Source: Warburgia ugandensis
Taxonomy: Eukaryota; Streptophyta; Magnoliopsida; Canellales; Canellaceae
Reading direction: 5' to 3'
Length of the DNA stretch: 64,000 bases
Assembly (NCBI GenBank): GCA_035236585.1
Contig: CP141128.1
Span: 31,044,684 to 31,108,683, forward strand
Below, in pieces: positions 1-12,685 of this stretch; position 1 is the first letter of the stretch, and every line of letters starts with the position of its first letter. The notes under the pieces were generated by a model, which worked only from the letters and a program-made list of their open reading frames with translations, searched no databases and was not told where the DNA came from. A program made the translations under genes and the position numbers.

Positions 1-1444
1 TTAGAAGGTTTGAAACCTTGATCATATATGATTCAAGGAAAGTTAGGGCATCCCTCATAGGATAACCCAAATACATGTAGAAAGAATACTTGTGTAGAGG
101 AATAACTTTATACGTAGAGTTTGACAGATGTATGAATCTAGACCATGATGCTACTTTGAGGTAGGTGGATGTACAAGAATGTATTAAGGATTCATGTGTA
201 TACATACATGAACTTTTGTCTAGAATTATAGACCTTGATGTTATAAGTATATTTGGTACCTTAGCATGATACTAATCCAACCACATGATCCAACTAAGTG
301 AACAACCCCATTATCTAATTTAACTAATCCAATCTAATGATCTAATCAAATGAGGTGAAAGTAATGAGATGTGTTGACTAAGGAAACCTAAGAATAGGGC
401 ATAGAAAATATTCTAGCCTTAGTTAAACAGACACATCGTCTGATATGTACAATGTATTTTACATACAAGCATGGTGGCTTCTGATTTTGTTTTGCATAGT
501 GCTAGGATTGGGGATGCTATGCTAGGGAAGTTATGAGGGTTTGGCCACCCACTCCTTAAAATTTATATGATAGATACCATGCCCAAAGAGAGGCTAAATG
601 TCTGGTGGGGTAATCATGGGAAGGCCTCCACTATGACAGCCATGGTCCCCCCCATGTGGACATGGAGTTATTATTTCGACAGTTGGTATCAGTGGATAAT
701 TGTGCAGTTATCTGAGCACACTGTATGGATTGAGACTACAACATAGTAGTCCTAATGTATTTTGCATTATGATTCACATATGATAGGTATATTGAAATGC
801 CATGGCATGATGAACAAGTTTTGAGAAATCTTCACTATTTTAACTAATTTTAATAATGTATATACTCTATGTTGAGATAACTCATGAGTAGATAACCATG
901 ATGGAATAATGACTGAGGTATATATTCTTATATTGGTGAAGTAGTATATTTTTGTATCCCTACCAAGCATAGCTTGTTGAGATATTGTAAATGTTTTAAT
1001 GTTTACAATATCTTAGATATAAAGAAGGAGAATTTGAAGCTCATGACTTAAGAAGATTTGGAAGAATAATCAATCAGGGTATATTCCTTGAAGGCATGTA
1101 TTTTTATTTTGAGAGCATTGTATTGTATTGAGAGCTTTTAATGTATGGTGAGGTTTAAAATTTGGATTATGTAATTTGGACAAGTATTATACTGGTATAG
1201 GGTTGTACTATGAACCATTGGATGGATTTTGGAGTTTAATAAAAATATATTCCTTAAAAGAAATTTTATCTTGTACAAAAATTATACTTATGTTATGTAT
1301 GAAGTGATGACTTGGGTTTTTCAAAACAAGTTTTAAAGAAAAGAATTTCTACTACTTTGTTTTGCGAATTTTTTTTACTACTAAGGGTGCCCTACCTTTG
1401 AAAAATGTATTACAAAATGTTTTACAAAAGCCTGGGTCATTACA
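1..1444 (+). repeat. LTR-B, 5' LTR of LARD-B (3' portion only)
   Basis: This matches 19065-20638 of the 3' LTR almost base for base by eye and ends in TCATTACA. A stretch of about 48 bp present in the 3' LTR (around 19225-19272) is missing here. It lies between two copies of the word GATGTATGAATC, which suggests slippage or short-repeat recombination. The LTR start lies upstream of the window. A conserved stem-loop lies at 980-1013. Confidence 0.85.
980..1013 (+). other. Conserved LTR stem-loop (LTR-B, 5' copy)
   Basis: Arms AGATATTGTAAA (980-991) and TTTACAATATCT (1002-1013) are perfect 12-base reverse complements around a 10-base loop. The stem-loop follows the conserved word CTACCAAGCATAGCTTG. 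The same stem recurs in LTRs B, C and E with different loops. A role in RNA 3'-end formation or dimerisation is speculation. Confidence 0.7.
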
Positions 1445-1446
1445 GT

Positions 1447-1460
1447 TGGTATCAGGGCCA
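1447..1460 (+). other. Primer-binding site of LARD-B (initiator Met tRNA type)
   Basis: TGGTATCAGGGCCA starts three bases after the LTR end. It differs at one position from the standard plant primer site complementary to the 3' end of initiator methionine tRNA. It fixes the 5' LTR/internal boundary and the plus orientation of the element. Confidence 0.85.
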
Positions 1461-1890
1461 TTCATCTAGTCATAGTATAGTACCCTTATGTCCAATATGA
1501 AGATGACAATCAAATTAGAGGATGATAAATAATGAGTGAATAAGAAATAAGTTATTATTTGATGAGAATGAGTTACGTGATCAACTCATTAGTTAAGAAT
1601 GAGTATAGAAAGAGTTGACTCATTAGTGAAGGATGAGTATAGAAAGAGTTAAACTCATTAGTTGAGGATGAGTATAGAAAGAGTTAATATAATGAAGGAA
1701 TAGTATAGTACTAGTAGATATTACTTAGTGAAAGGACTAGAAATACTATTTAGTAAGTAAGAATCCCAATAGAGGGAATAGTAAGATATAGAAATCAATA
1801 AGGAAAACATTACCATAGATCAAGATGTAACGTATGATATTTAGGTCTAACCTAAAGTCCTGAGTAAACATACATATGTAAAAATAAAGC
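1461..1890 (+). mobile_element. LARD-B internal domain, segment 1 (5' part)
   Basis: Non-coding, purine-rich sequence directly after the primer site. From about 1527 onward it aligns by eye with 47201-47590 of the second LARD copy. It includes a short minisatellite at 1565-1690. It ends where the family-A element is inserted; the last five bases (1886-1890, AAAGC) are the left half of that element's target duplication. Confidence 0.75.
1565..1690 (+). repeat. Minisatellite, about 36 bp unit, three to four copies
   Basis: The words ACTCATTAGT and GAGTATAGAAAGAGTT recur in register every 36-38 bases. A diverged version of the same array is at about 47230-47415 in the second LARD copy, so the array pre-dates the separation of the two copies. 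Confidence 0.7.
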
Positions 1891-2402
1891 TGTAATGCCC
1901 GAGCAATTTACGCTATTTTTAACAAAAATTGGACATTTTATAGGAAATGAACTGAGTTAAATGTTTCACTTTATTTAAAATAGTAAACGAAGGAAATTGT
2001 GAGGAAACTGGTACCATTAGATTCTACTAGAAAAATGGAATCCAATGCCTCAAAGAATGCCCAAAACGGAGTTCGTATTTTTGTAAATTAAATAGAAAAC
2101 GAACCATGAGTTTTATGACAATGACCAGGCCTAAGTCAGGCCAGCCATACCCATCTCCCTATTTCCCCTCTCTTCTTTCCGGTCTTGGCAATGGGGTTTC
2201 CCCCTTTCTTCGAGTTTTTTGGCGAGCAGGAAGTTCAGAGTGAAATGGGGTTCCACCTCCGGCGATAGGCATCCCCAGGCTAGAGGTAAGCCCCTCCTTA
2301 CCTTGTCTCTCCATTTCACTTCCCCCAGGCCAAGATCCATGCCGGATTTGGCCTTTTCCCAGCCATTTTCCAGCCGGGTTTCCTGGCCGGAAAATGCTCC
2401 AA

Positions 2403-2790
2403 TCAGTTCCAGCCGGCCCTGCACGAATAAGGCATCCCAGGGATGCCATGCTCCACGTACGCCTGGGACTGGGTCCCTGGGACGGGTTCTGGGCGTACAA
2501 CAGTGCGTACACTGTCCCAGGTGCGGCCTTCGAGTGCACACGCGACATGGGGCATGGGTCCTGGCTCGACCAGGATGCACAGGGTGCCCTGGGAGTTGAG
2601 ACGCACCATGCTACACCAAAGGTGCGTCCGTGCGACGCCATCCAGGATGCGCATCATAATGCATCACTTGAGCATGCATGTGCACCTGCAAAATGCCGTC
2701 CTTGGCACGGCCTTTGGGTGCGCATGCACGTGAGGAGGTCGCAATTCAACCAAGATGCATGGGTGTCCTAGGAACTGGGACACGCGGACC
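2403..2790 (+). repeat. GC-rich palindromic cassette inside LTR-A (5' copy)
   Basis: A block rich in CCCAGG/CCTGGG words and CpG, in sharp contrast to the AT-rich surroundings. It contains a perfect inverted repeat with 8-base arms (GGCATCCC at 2431-2438 and its complement at 2440-2447). Long open frames on both strands here come from the composition and are not genes. Equivalent cassettes are at 8478-8850, 13478-14010, 60540-60830 (minus) and 62310-62640. Confidence 0.65.
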
Positions 2791-3929
2791 TAATAAGACT
2801 TTAAAGTTAGGATCAAAGGACAATTTATAGAGTATAAGGAATAGTAGATCCATATTATAGAATCTAGCCTGATAAATGAATTAGGCAAGGACCATGGACC
2901 CTAAAGGCAGATCTAACAATCTAATGTCTAAATAGATTGAAATTGATAAGGATTCCTTATATCCATTCATACCCAGGAGTTTATAAAGGAGACCCAGGAA
3001 CGAGTTAAGTGATAAAGAACGCGACTCTAGGAGACTTTGAGGTAGGTGCTCTATCGCTACTAGACTTTTTAAAAAGAGACATGATTGTTTTGAAAATGCA
3101 TGTTTAAGTAGAAGTATATGACTTGTTTAGCATGACTTATTTTATGACTTGTTCAGCATATAAATGAATTCAGCATGCATATGATGAATACATTATGCAT
3201 AGACATTTTTTGCAAACAAGTGCATATGTTGCATGATTTGTGAGCATTGAGTTCTTAAAAAATTGCATGTCCTTGAAGGTTACCAAAAGACGCTGGAGTA
3301 CCTAAAAGACATTGGGTAGGTAGTTGTGACGAACCTAAAGAGGACAGGTTTTGAAAAAGAGATTTTTGCTTGTTTGATCTTATATGATTTGGGCTAATAA
3401 GCTTGTGGGCACTATGCTGAGAGGTCTGGGTTGGCCTCCAGCCTCTACCACTATTAGGTGGAATGGGTACCACGTCCAAAAAGGGCATGTCCCTACGTCG
3501 ACTGCATGTGGTACAGGGGCTACCACTGGTGTCACAGCACTGGGTCAATGTGTCATATGCCTCGTGGAGGCTATGACGCTGTGTCCTCAGGTACCCGGGG
3601 ACCACACGGTGGCGAGGTCATGAGCATAGTTGGGCCCTATGGTTTGAGGATTTACTTGCATTGCATATGGCATGACATAAGGTTGGTCGACCATACCATA
3701 TATCCACGAGTTGGATTCAGTGGAGCATCTTATGCATATCATTATGCTTATGATATATATGATACTTTCGACTTGGATTATGTGATTCTTTAAGTCATTA
3801 GTATTTCAATTCGATAATGGTTTTTAATATCAATATTGAACATGAGTGTTCAAAACATGCACATGTTTTTAAGAGCATATGATTTTAAATATAGCATGCA
3901 TTGCAAAACTAGTAGTGATAGACTCCTAC

Positions 3930-3948
3930 TGAGTATAGTATATACTCA
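3930..3948 (+). other. LTR-A terminal stem-loop (5' copy)
   Basis: TGAGTATA and TATACTCA form perfect 8-base arms around GTA. The same structure is at 10020-10038 and 15156-15174, about 400 bases before the LTR end in each case. This is the same relative place as the longer stem-loop of LTRs B, C and E. Confidence 0.65.
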
Positions 3949-4347
3949 CCCTATCCTTAACATTTTTCAAGATAGTTCCACTCACAAATGGAAGACGCCT
4001 CAGGAGATATTAGTGCTACGAGCAAGTAAATAAAAAAGGAGACAATTATACATGTAAGTAAACTCTCAACCCTTTGGACATGTATTTGTATTTATTTACA
4101 GTTGGGCTGTGTGTTGTGACTAGATAGACCTGGGGAAGCACATTTATGATTTCTGAAGTTTTTTAAAAACTACTTTGATTGTTGTGAAAGTAAATGACAC
4201 TCGGGGTTTTCAAAATGAGTTTAAAACAAAAGATTTTTCGCTACATTGCATGGTTTTTATAAAATGATTTTCAAATAGTGATGCATCCTGGCTTAAGAAT
4301 TAGATATTGCATTTAAAATTGCATGGGAAAACCCGGGTCGTCACAGT

Positions 4348-4360
4348 TGGTATCAAAGCC
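4348..4360 (+). other. Primer-binding site of the family-A element
   Basis: TGGTATCAAAGCC lies two bases after the LTR end. It is one base off the usual plant initiator-Met tRNA primer site (A for G inside the conserved core). It confirms that 1891-4345 is a 5' LTR in plus orientation. Confidence 0.85.
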
Positions 4361-7300
4361 CCAGGTTTTATCCTTTCACAGCTAGTCCAGCATGTCCAAG
4401 GGTCATAGACAATAGAGAAAATCAAGTAGTAGTAGAGATGACTACTTCTATTTGAAGATTACAATATTAATGCTCAAGGCATTTCACCATAAACAAATAG
4501 GTGAAAAAGGAGATGGTTCTTGCAAATACTTAGATATTGGATGGCTTAAATCTTTTCAGGATTGTTGTGCAGTGGTGCAAGCAGGGAAACTCATATATAA
4601 ATTAGATTATGATGAGAATGATGAATGAGGATGTTAGTGAACTTGTTAGTAGATAGTTTTGACCTGCAATAAAGTAATCTCATCAAAGGTGAGAAATTTG
4701 AAGAACCTAGATGGCTATCTTGCCCTTCTAAAGAATATCAAAATATGAGTACACTATCATATGATATGAGTATGATAGGGAATGTAAAAGATAGACTTTA
4801 AGAAGATTTTAATGATAATCTAAGAGGGATGAGCATACAAGATGATACTAGGAGATAACTGTGATTCATACTAGATCACAAAGGTATGGATCCTGAAGGA
4901 CTTAGCTCAATTTTGGATACCTTAATTAGAGTCTTATGAAGAGTGAAGTGCTATCGAATAATAACTACCTGAGTATTATGGGGCAAAACAGAAGATGTAT
5001 ACAAGTGACATATTATGTGATTAAGAGAGACATTACACGAATATGATAGGGAAATGAATTCGACCGAGTTATGAAAAGATTTTGATGATAATACTAAGGA
5101 TAGAATGATCCTAACATGAACTTGTAAGAGAAGTATAGCATGATCAAAACATCAATGCCATTATTAAGACATTGTATGAATTTTATTGAGGCTATAGGTA
5201 ATTGAGGATTTCAATGATCTTAAGACAGTTTAGAATTTCTGAGAAGTATTCAGTTTATCATATCTGTTAAGTAAAGGAGTAGATGCAGTATCAATTATCT
5301 GCAACAAAGCACATGAAGGCATTGATCTAGGTAGACAAAAATGAGGATTTTGAAGAAAAGAAAGAAAGAGATAGAGATGTAACCACTAATATTCAATGAA
5401 TATTTAATATTCAAAAGAAGAAGGTCATGATTTTATTAAGGAAAGAATAGATCCATGGAAATCTTTCATCTTGAATCATCTGGGAAGATAAACCAATAAA
5501 GTTCAAAGGAATAATAATAGTTGAGTTGACGATGATGTTATTGTAAAAGAGTATGAAAGAGAGAAGCATATGGGGTTTAAGACTTTGAATAGAGCAATAC
5601 ATTATGATGCACGAAAATTTTCGAAGAGGAAGGGTGACCAACCAGAAATTAAATTCTACAAATGGGTTGATATCAATTATTACAATTAGATTCTTATCGA
5701 ATCCATTAGCTTATGGGGAACACCAATGGATATAATCCACAAAAAGGAAAAATTTGGTGATATCTCACCTTGCCAATAAAATATATTGAAAAAGGAATTA
5801 GGCCAAGACAGTGACTTGTCCATCTATTTATCTTCAGCATCAAGGATCAAGTGAAGGTCTTGCTATCATAAATTGGAAGACCAAATATCTTAAGACCATT
5901 ATTTAGTCATTACCTTTAGAGTACTGTTGACTAAATAAAGGTGTCCCACCCAAATTAATCAAATATGTTAGTATTTATGAGTTAGTAGTCGAAATTATAT
6001 ACTCAGATGGATATTATAAGTATTTAGACATGAGTTTTACTGAAAGGAAGTTACTTGTTAGACTAAGTCATTTGAGGGTATGAGGTCAGTTGATTAGGCC
6101 ACATCATGGAGGAGCTACAAGTACAATAAATATAGTAACAACTGAGACAGTTGCAAAAATAAGAAGTGATCTAAACCAATGAGAAAGATTTTTCAAACCT
6201 TAATGGCTACCATGACAGGGTGTAGAAATTACTTTGGGCCTGAAAAATACTGTTGACTTGGATTGAAAAGAAAGGCAAATAAGTACCGATCGCTTTAGAG
6301 ATCCTTGAGCGTATGACATAGATATATCTGGAAAGAGATCAATAGGTAATCAAATAAAGTCTTTCTATATGTCTACAAAAATGTTCCATGCTTACCTGAG
6401 TGATTTTCAAATTTAATGATTTAATAGCTTCAGCATAACTTGATGTAGTAGTTATTGAACGAGAACTGCTATTATAAGCTAAGTATGAGGAGCACTTGAA
6501 GGATAAACTTTGAGGAATTGAGAAAATCACTACTTATGAGGATACCTCCTGACAATATAGACTGCATAATTGACAATAAAGCCTTGATAAAAGATTGCAC
6601 AATATATTGACATAGGGGATGGAAGGAGAAAAGGTGAGATGGCTAGCACACTCTAAGGTGAAGATTTAATGTTACGTTGCCTTTAGACAAATAGCTAGTT
6701 GTTATGAGCATATACCAAGTATGAAAAATCAATTGAAGGAATTTCCTAAAGACTAACCCTACTGGATTGAGTATAGAACTTTTGGACTGAAAAATTACGA
6801 AGAAAACCATCAAGTAAGGAAAGGACAAAGAGGATGATGACAAAGGATTCAACCATGACCTAGTAAGGGTACTCGGTGATGAATAAGAGACTTTTTGCTT
6901 TGCATAAATAGGAACATTATTGAAAATCCTAATGACAAATTGATGTGAATAGTGAGATAGGCCTCTGGACGAGAACATTTGACCCTTGATGATGAATCGA
7001 CCATTAACATTTGACATGAGTTTGGATAAAATCTTCGCGGAGAAAAGCGTTTAATGAATTCAATAATTATGAAACTGGATATAGAGTTAGGACATTTTAC
7101 TTTCAGTATATGATAAGGTCTTCGATGGAAGATGCTACTAATTGGCTTTCATGATTTTATTTTGAATATAACCTTGGTCAAGGAATCAAGTCACATATGG
7201 AAAACAATAGACAGTTGAAATTCAAAGTTAATCAAGGGTTTGGCTGTAGAGCACATGATACCATGTCAGTTATTGAAGTATCTTGGGGACAAATATAAAA

Positions 7301-7685
7301 GATAAAGAAGCAAAGTTAAGACACAATAGAAAGAAGGTAACTTTTTTTGGACTTGTGGATGATGAAAGAGATCACTAGATGAAAGGGATTATCCTATGAT
7401 ATTTAAAATAGGAGAAATAAGATAATATGATCTTGAAAGAAGTATGGAGTAATTTATACATGAATAAAGAAGCATGACCCTATGAGGATACTATCCTATA
7501 CACGATGAGGAAAGTATAGGCATCTAAGGATTTTAAGGCCTTATAGAAGGAACAATAAAAATGATAAATTGAGGTTGAGCCTAGATTTGATTCCTAAGGG
7601 GAGAATGCATTCACCAAGGAGTTATCTAAGAGACAAAATACCTTGAAGATGATAATTTATGGAATTTCGAGGATGAAATTCTTTT
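4361..7685 (+). mobile_element. Internal domain of family-A element, no recognisable coding capacity
   Basis: About 3.3 kb of AT-rich, purine-biased sequence with frequent stops in all frames. I looked for protease, RT, RNase H, integrase and chromodomain motifs and found none that I could defend. The short open frames on the minus strand (for example 6643-7017) match nothing I know. The last 50 bases read like the usual gypsy lead-in to the polypurine tract. The size fits a LARD-like or gutted element. Confidence 0.6.
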
Positions 7686-7692
7686 AAGGGGG
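7686..7692 (+). other. Polypurine tract of the family-A element
   Basis: AAGGGGG followed by TAATAA immediately before the TGTAATGCCC start of the 3' LTR. It serves as the plus-strand primer site for reverse transcription and marks the internal/3' LTR boundary. Confidence 0.8.
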
Positions 7693-7698
7693 TAATAA

Positions 7699-10435
7699 TG
7701 TAATGCCCAAGCAATTTACGCTATTCTTAACAAAAATTGGACATTTTATATGAAATGAACTGAGTTAAATGTTTCACTTTATTTTAAATAGTAAATAAAG
7801 GAAATTGTGAGGAAACTTGGTACCATTAGATTCTACTCAAAAAATGGAATCCAACGCCTTGAAGAACACTGAAAACGGAGTTCGTATGAAGAAGCTACGG
7901 CCGTTTAAAGATCAGGGGTATTTTTGTAAATTAAACATAAAACGAAAAAAGGCAGAAAACATAGGGGGCCGTTTTGATAACGGCACCCCATCATCTTCTT
8001 CCTCTAGATTTCTCTGGAAACCCTGGTTTCCAGAGAAATCTGCCACCGCCAATGGCAGCACCGCCATAGCAGGGCTATAAAAAGCCCCATCTCCCCCTCT
8101 CCAAAAAAGTGATTTTCCAATCATTTTGAGACTGGGGTTTCCAGCGAAATCGAAAACCCGTCTCAAACCAGTCATCCCTGAGTTTTTCGGTGATGGCCAG
8201 GCCCAAGTCAGGGCGGCCATACTTGTCTCCCCATTTCCCCTCTCTTCTTTCCGGTCTTGGCAATGGGGTTTCCCCCTTTCCTCGAATTTTTTGGCGAGCA
8301 GGAAGTTCAGAGTGAAATGGGGTTCCACCTCCTAGGATAGGTGTCCTCAGGCTAGAGGTAAGCCCCTCCTTACCTTGTCTCTCCATTTCACTTCCCCCAG
8401 GCCAAGATCCATGCCGGATCTGGCCTTTTCCCAGCAATTTTCCAGCCGGGTTTCCTGGCCAGAAAACGCTCCAAGTGGTCCGAGCTGGCCCTGCACGAAC
8501 AAGGCGTCCCAGGGACGCCATGCTCCACGTACGCTTGGGACTGGGTCCCTGGGATGGGTTCCAGGCGTATGACAGTACGTACACTATCCCAGGTGCGGCC
8601 TTCGGGTGCGCTCGCGACATGGGGCACGGCTCCTGGCTGGACCAGGTAGCACGAGGTGCCCTGGGAGCTGAGACGCGCCATGCTACACCAAAGGTGCATC
8701 CGTGCGACGCCATCCAAGATGCGTATCATAGCGCATCACTTGAGCATGTGTGTGCGCGTGCAAAATGCAGTCCCTGGCACGGCCTTTGGGCGCCCACACA
8801 TGTGAGGTGGTCGCGGTTCAACTAGGATGCACAGGTGTCCTAGGAACTGGGACACGCAAACCTAATGAGACTTTAAAGTTAGGATCGGAGGACAATTTAT
8901 AGAGTTTAATGAATAGTAGATCCATATTATAGGATCTAGTCTGATAAATGAATTAGGCAAGGACCATGGACCTTAAAGGCAGATCTAGCAATCTAATTTC
9001 TAAGTAGATTAAAATTGATAAGGACTCCTTGTATCCATTCATACCCAAGAGTTTATAAATAAGACCCAGGGACGGGTTGAGTGATAAAGGACGCGACTCC
9101 AGGAGACTTTGAGGTAGGTGCTCTATCACTACTAGACTTTTTAAAAAGAGCCATGATTGTTTTGAAAATGCATGTTTAAGTACAAGTATATGACTTGTTT
9201 AGCATGACTTATTTTATGACCTGTTCAGCATATAAATGAATTTAGCATGCATATGATGAATACATTATACATAGACATGTTTTGCAAACAATTGCATATA
9301 TTACATGATTTTTTAGCATTGAGGTGTTGAAAAATTACATGCCCTTGAGGGTTACCAAAAGACCCTGGAGTGCCCAAAAGACACTGGGTAGGCAATTGTG
9401 AGGGCCAGGCAATTGTGAGGGACCCAAAGAGGACAGGTTTTGAAAAAGAGGTTTTTGCTTGTTTGATCTTATATGATTTGGGCTAATAAGCTCGTGGGTG
9501 CTATGCCGAGAGGTCTAGGTTGGCCTTCAGCCTCTACCACTATTAGGTGGAATGGGTACCATGCCCAAAAAGGGCATGTCCCTATGTCGACTGCATGTGG
9601 TACAGGGGGCTACCACTAGTGTCACGGCATTGGGTCGATGTGTCATATGCCCCGTGGAGGCTATGACGCTGTGTCCTCAGGTACCCAGGGACCACACGGC
9701 GGCCAAGTCGTGGGCATAGTTGGGCTCTATGGTTTGAGGATTTACTTGCATTGCATATGGCATGACATAAGGTTGGTCGACCATACCATATATCCATGAG
9801 TTGGATTCAGTGGAGCATCTTATGCATATCATTATGTTTATGATATATATGATACTTTTGACTTGGATTATGTGATTCTTTAAGTCGTCAGTATTTCAAT
9901 TCGACAATGGTTTTTAATATCAATATTGAACATGAGTGTTCAAAACATGCACATGTTTTTAAGAGCATATGATTTTAAACATAGCATGCATTGCAAAACT
10001 AGTAGTGATAAACTCCTACTGAGTATAGTATATACTCACCCTATCCTTAACATTTTTCAAGATAGTTCCACTCACAAATAGAAGACGCCTCAGGAGATAC
10101 TAGTGCTACGAGCAAGTGAATAAAAAAGGAGACAATTATACATGTAAGTAAACTCTCAACCCTTTGGACATGTATTTGTATTTATTTACAGTTGGGCTGT
10201 GTGTTGTGACTGGATAGACCTCGGAAAACACATTTATGATTTCTGAAGTGTTTTAAAAACTACTTTGATTGTTGTGAAAGTAAATGACACTCGGGGTTTT
10301 CAAAATGAGTTTAAAACAAAAGCTTTTCTGCTGCATTGCATAGTTTTTATAAAATGGTTTTCAAATAGGGATGCATCCCGCCTTAGGAATTAGATATTGC
10401 ATTTAAAATTGCATAGGAAAACTCGGGTCGTCACA
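7699..10435 (+). repeat. 3' LTR of the family-A element
   Basis: Starts TGTAATGCCC and ends GTCGTCACA. It carries the full set of LTR-A parts in order: U3 word (7840-7889), a GGCCGTTTTGATAAC block near 7966, TATA box (8076-8083), GC-rich cassette (8478-8850), stem-loop (10020-10038). The cassette has a perfect inverted repeat with 8-base arms, GGCGTCCC (8503-8510) and complement (8512-8519). Apart from the two gaps in the 5' LTR and a short local repeat near 9394-9420, the two LTRs are very similar by eye, so the insertion is fairly young. Confidence 0.88.
8076..8083 (+). promoter_or_regulatory. TATA box of LTR-A (3' LTR)
   Basis: TATAAAAA in a GC-rich setting about 380 bases into the LTR. 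The same sequence and setting recur at 13081 in the solo LTR, and a TATAAA on the minus strand at 61073-61078. It probably marks the U3/R boundary about 25-35 bases downstream. The 5' LTR has lost this region. Confidence 0.7.
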
Positions 10436-12685
10436 AAAGTACACCAATACTAGTATGTTTATAACTATTATTAAGTGAAAGAATGGAGATTAGGAGAAAG
10501 AAGTGATAAATTGTAAAAATATGAGGGAAATAGTGTAGGAGGAAAAACTTCAACCTTTATAGGAATATTGACATAGAAATTTATGAGAAATAGGTGCTAA
10601 AGATGAAACCTTAGAATTATTACAAAATTCAAAAATAATAAAAAATATATAAATAAATATAAATGTAAGAGTTATAATTGCTACATATATAGTATTATGG
10701 CAATTAGTTAAATGGATTTAATCATCAAAATAGAGGTGATATTACATGAAAGGAAGTTAAGGAGATAAGTGAGAAATTCAAAATTTGTAAATGAGGATAT
10801 TTTTAAATAAAGATGAAGAAGGAGATAAGTAAGTATTTTCTCTCCAAAATTAGTAAAGGCAAAGGGTTTAATAAAGAGATGATACAATTTTAGAACATGA
10901 AGAGATGATCATTAAAACTAGAATAAAATGAAAAGGGAGTAGAGAATTAGATATGTTGAAAGGGCAAAAGTATAATCCCAAATCAAGAAAAATAATTAAA
11001 CCATGAGAATATATGGTTAACAAGGAAATTATAGCCTTATATATGGTACAACAAATATGAAATCACTAGGTTAGAAATTATATTGGTACGATAAATCAAT
11101 TGTGGAAAGTAGCACAAAAGGATAATCAAGGGATAGTGATATGATAACTTTGGTGATATTGCAAATAATTTTGGGACTATAGTAAAGAGAAGTACATTTG
11201 GAATGGAGGGTGAAACAATTATGGAAAATAAAAGAGAAATATTGATATGATGATTTGGGAAAATATGGGTATTGATTATCATAAAGAGGAGTACATCTTA
11301 TTGATCATGACAAATGAATAGAGATATTAATTCCACTTACATGATAGAGTTTGTGATATTGAAAGATTTAAGAAATATAGGAAGGAGAAATATATTTTGG
11401 AGGAATGGTGAAATAAAACATGAGAAATGAAGACCTATAAACAAACATTGGTTGCTAAAGTTAAATTTAAAGATGATTATGAATGAGTTATAAATCCAAA
11501 TTTTTGGAGAAAGAAGTAGTTAGAAATTTTAAGATATTTTGAAGATCTTCAATCTTACATGAGATTGAACGAGGAAATATCTATAATAGTTGAGGAAAAG
11601 AACATCAAATTATTTAAATGAGTTGAAAGAACAAATTTTAAGGATTAGGAGTGATTATAGAAATTTACATTATGAGAGTAACAAATTTCCTTGGGAAAAG
11701 AAAAAGGAAGAATCAATGTGAGGTTGCATTGAACATAAATGATGTTATTGAACAAATTAATTACCCTTTTACTCTATACGGATGAGCATTTTCCAATTTA
11801 TTATCATCAATTGGGAATTGGAAATGAAACATCATAGTATGAAATCAAAACAAATTTTAAGTTATATGAGTAGAATAAAGGATATTCATGAATTTGAGGA
11901 GAATGAAATATATTAGATGAAGTGGTAATGATATATGTAAATGGATTTAAGGAAATCAAAGTGTACATGTTGATTGAAGAAAGCAAAGTTTAGGGTCATA
12001 TAAATTTTAAGGATGGTATGGAATTTGACCCAACAAAGGTGGAATAAGATACTAAAATATGAAATGACAATGACAATAAGAGAAATTTATCTCTTACTGA
12101 TTGTATAACATTAAGACATTCTTTTAGTGCAATCTTGCCATTGATTACATAAACCCTAAAGAGTTTATGGTAGATTGTTGAGAATTGAAGAATATATGAT
12201 AAATTATGGAGTTTTTAAAGGCTAGAGAATGGATGACTACAAAGTCAATATGGACTCCATCAATTTAGAATTATCAAGAATACTTCAAATGAAGGGTTAG
12301 TATGATATGAAAATAAAATAAAAAAGAAAGGGTTATGAGGTATGCTTGAAAGAAGCATGAGGAAATGCATAATCTAGAAATTTTGAAGCTAATGATATAT
12401 ATATATATATGAAAGGGAAAGAGATGAATATTATCATGGATTGTAAGAATGTTTTGAATATGGGAAAGAGATAACAAAAGAGGATAAGGAATATATATGA
12501 AGATTTAAATGACACTATCTTGGAAGGAATAATGTAGAAAGTCAAATATTATGAATAAAATGGCACACAAAGGGTGTTACAAAAACAATGGATGGGATGA
12601 GAATGAGGAAAGAATCATTATAAGGAAACTATTATCCAATGACAGAATTTGAAAAGAAAATGTCAATAGAAGGAAATAGTAAAGA
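10436..12685 (+). mobile_element. LARD-B internal domain, segment 2
   Basis: Resumes exactly where segment 1 stopped: its start aligns with 47592 onward in the second LARD copy, and the alignment by eye continues to 49984. It is strongly purine-rich on the plus strand, has stops in every frame and shows no protein motif. It ends at AAAGA (12681-12685), the left target duplication of the solo LTR-A. Small dinucleotide runs such as the AT run near 12396 are incidental. Confidence 0.8.

Larger units (their letters stand above)
1891..4345 (+). repeat. 5' LTR of the family-A element, promoter region deleted
   Basis: Compared with the 3' LTR it is missing about 30 bp near 2077 and about 260 bp near 2106. 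The larger gap removes the region holding the TATA box in the sister LTR (8076-8083). The GC-rich cassette (about 2403-2790) and the terminal stem-loop (3930-3948) are retained. With its TATA region gone this LTR is unlikely to drive the element, although a cryptic promoter is possible. Confidence 0.85.
1891..10435 (+). mobile_element. Family-A LTR retrotransposon, complete, nested in LARD-B
   Basis: 5' LTR 1891-4345, primer site 4348-4360, internal domain about 3.35 kb, polypurine tract 7686-7692, 3' LTR 7699-10435. Both LTRs begin TGTAATGCCC and end GTCGTCACA. Flanking pentamers are AAAGC (1886-1890) and AAAGT (10436-10440), a target duplication with one C/T change. In the second LARD copy the uninterrupted site reads through AAAGT at 47592-47596, which confirms the insertion point. 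No intact protein domain is visible inside, so the element is either non-autonomous by design or extremely decayed. The text just before the polypurine tract resembles the end of a Tekay/Del-type gypsy internal region. Confidence 0.88.

Noticed and set aside
1447..1460. tRNA-like sequence
   Set aside because: It is the primer-binding site complementary to a tRNA 3' end, not a tRNA gene; no cloverleaf surrounds it. The same applies to 4348-4360.
2131..2771. Long overlapping open frames on both strands, also at 8075-8825 and 13474-13913
   Set aside because: They lie in the GC-rich LTR-A cassette, occur on both strands at once, change between LTR copies through indels, and resemble no protein family.
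6221..6253. Possible gag zinc knuckle (CRNYFGPEKYC) in the family-A internal domain
   Set aside because: Only two of the expected Cys/His ligands fit, and stops follow at once; could be chance.
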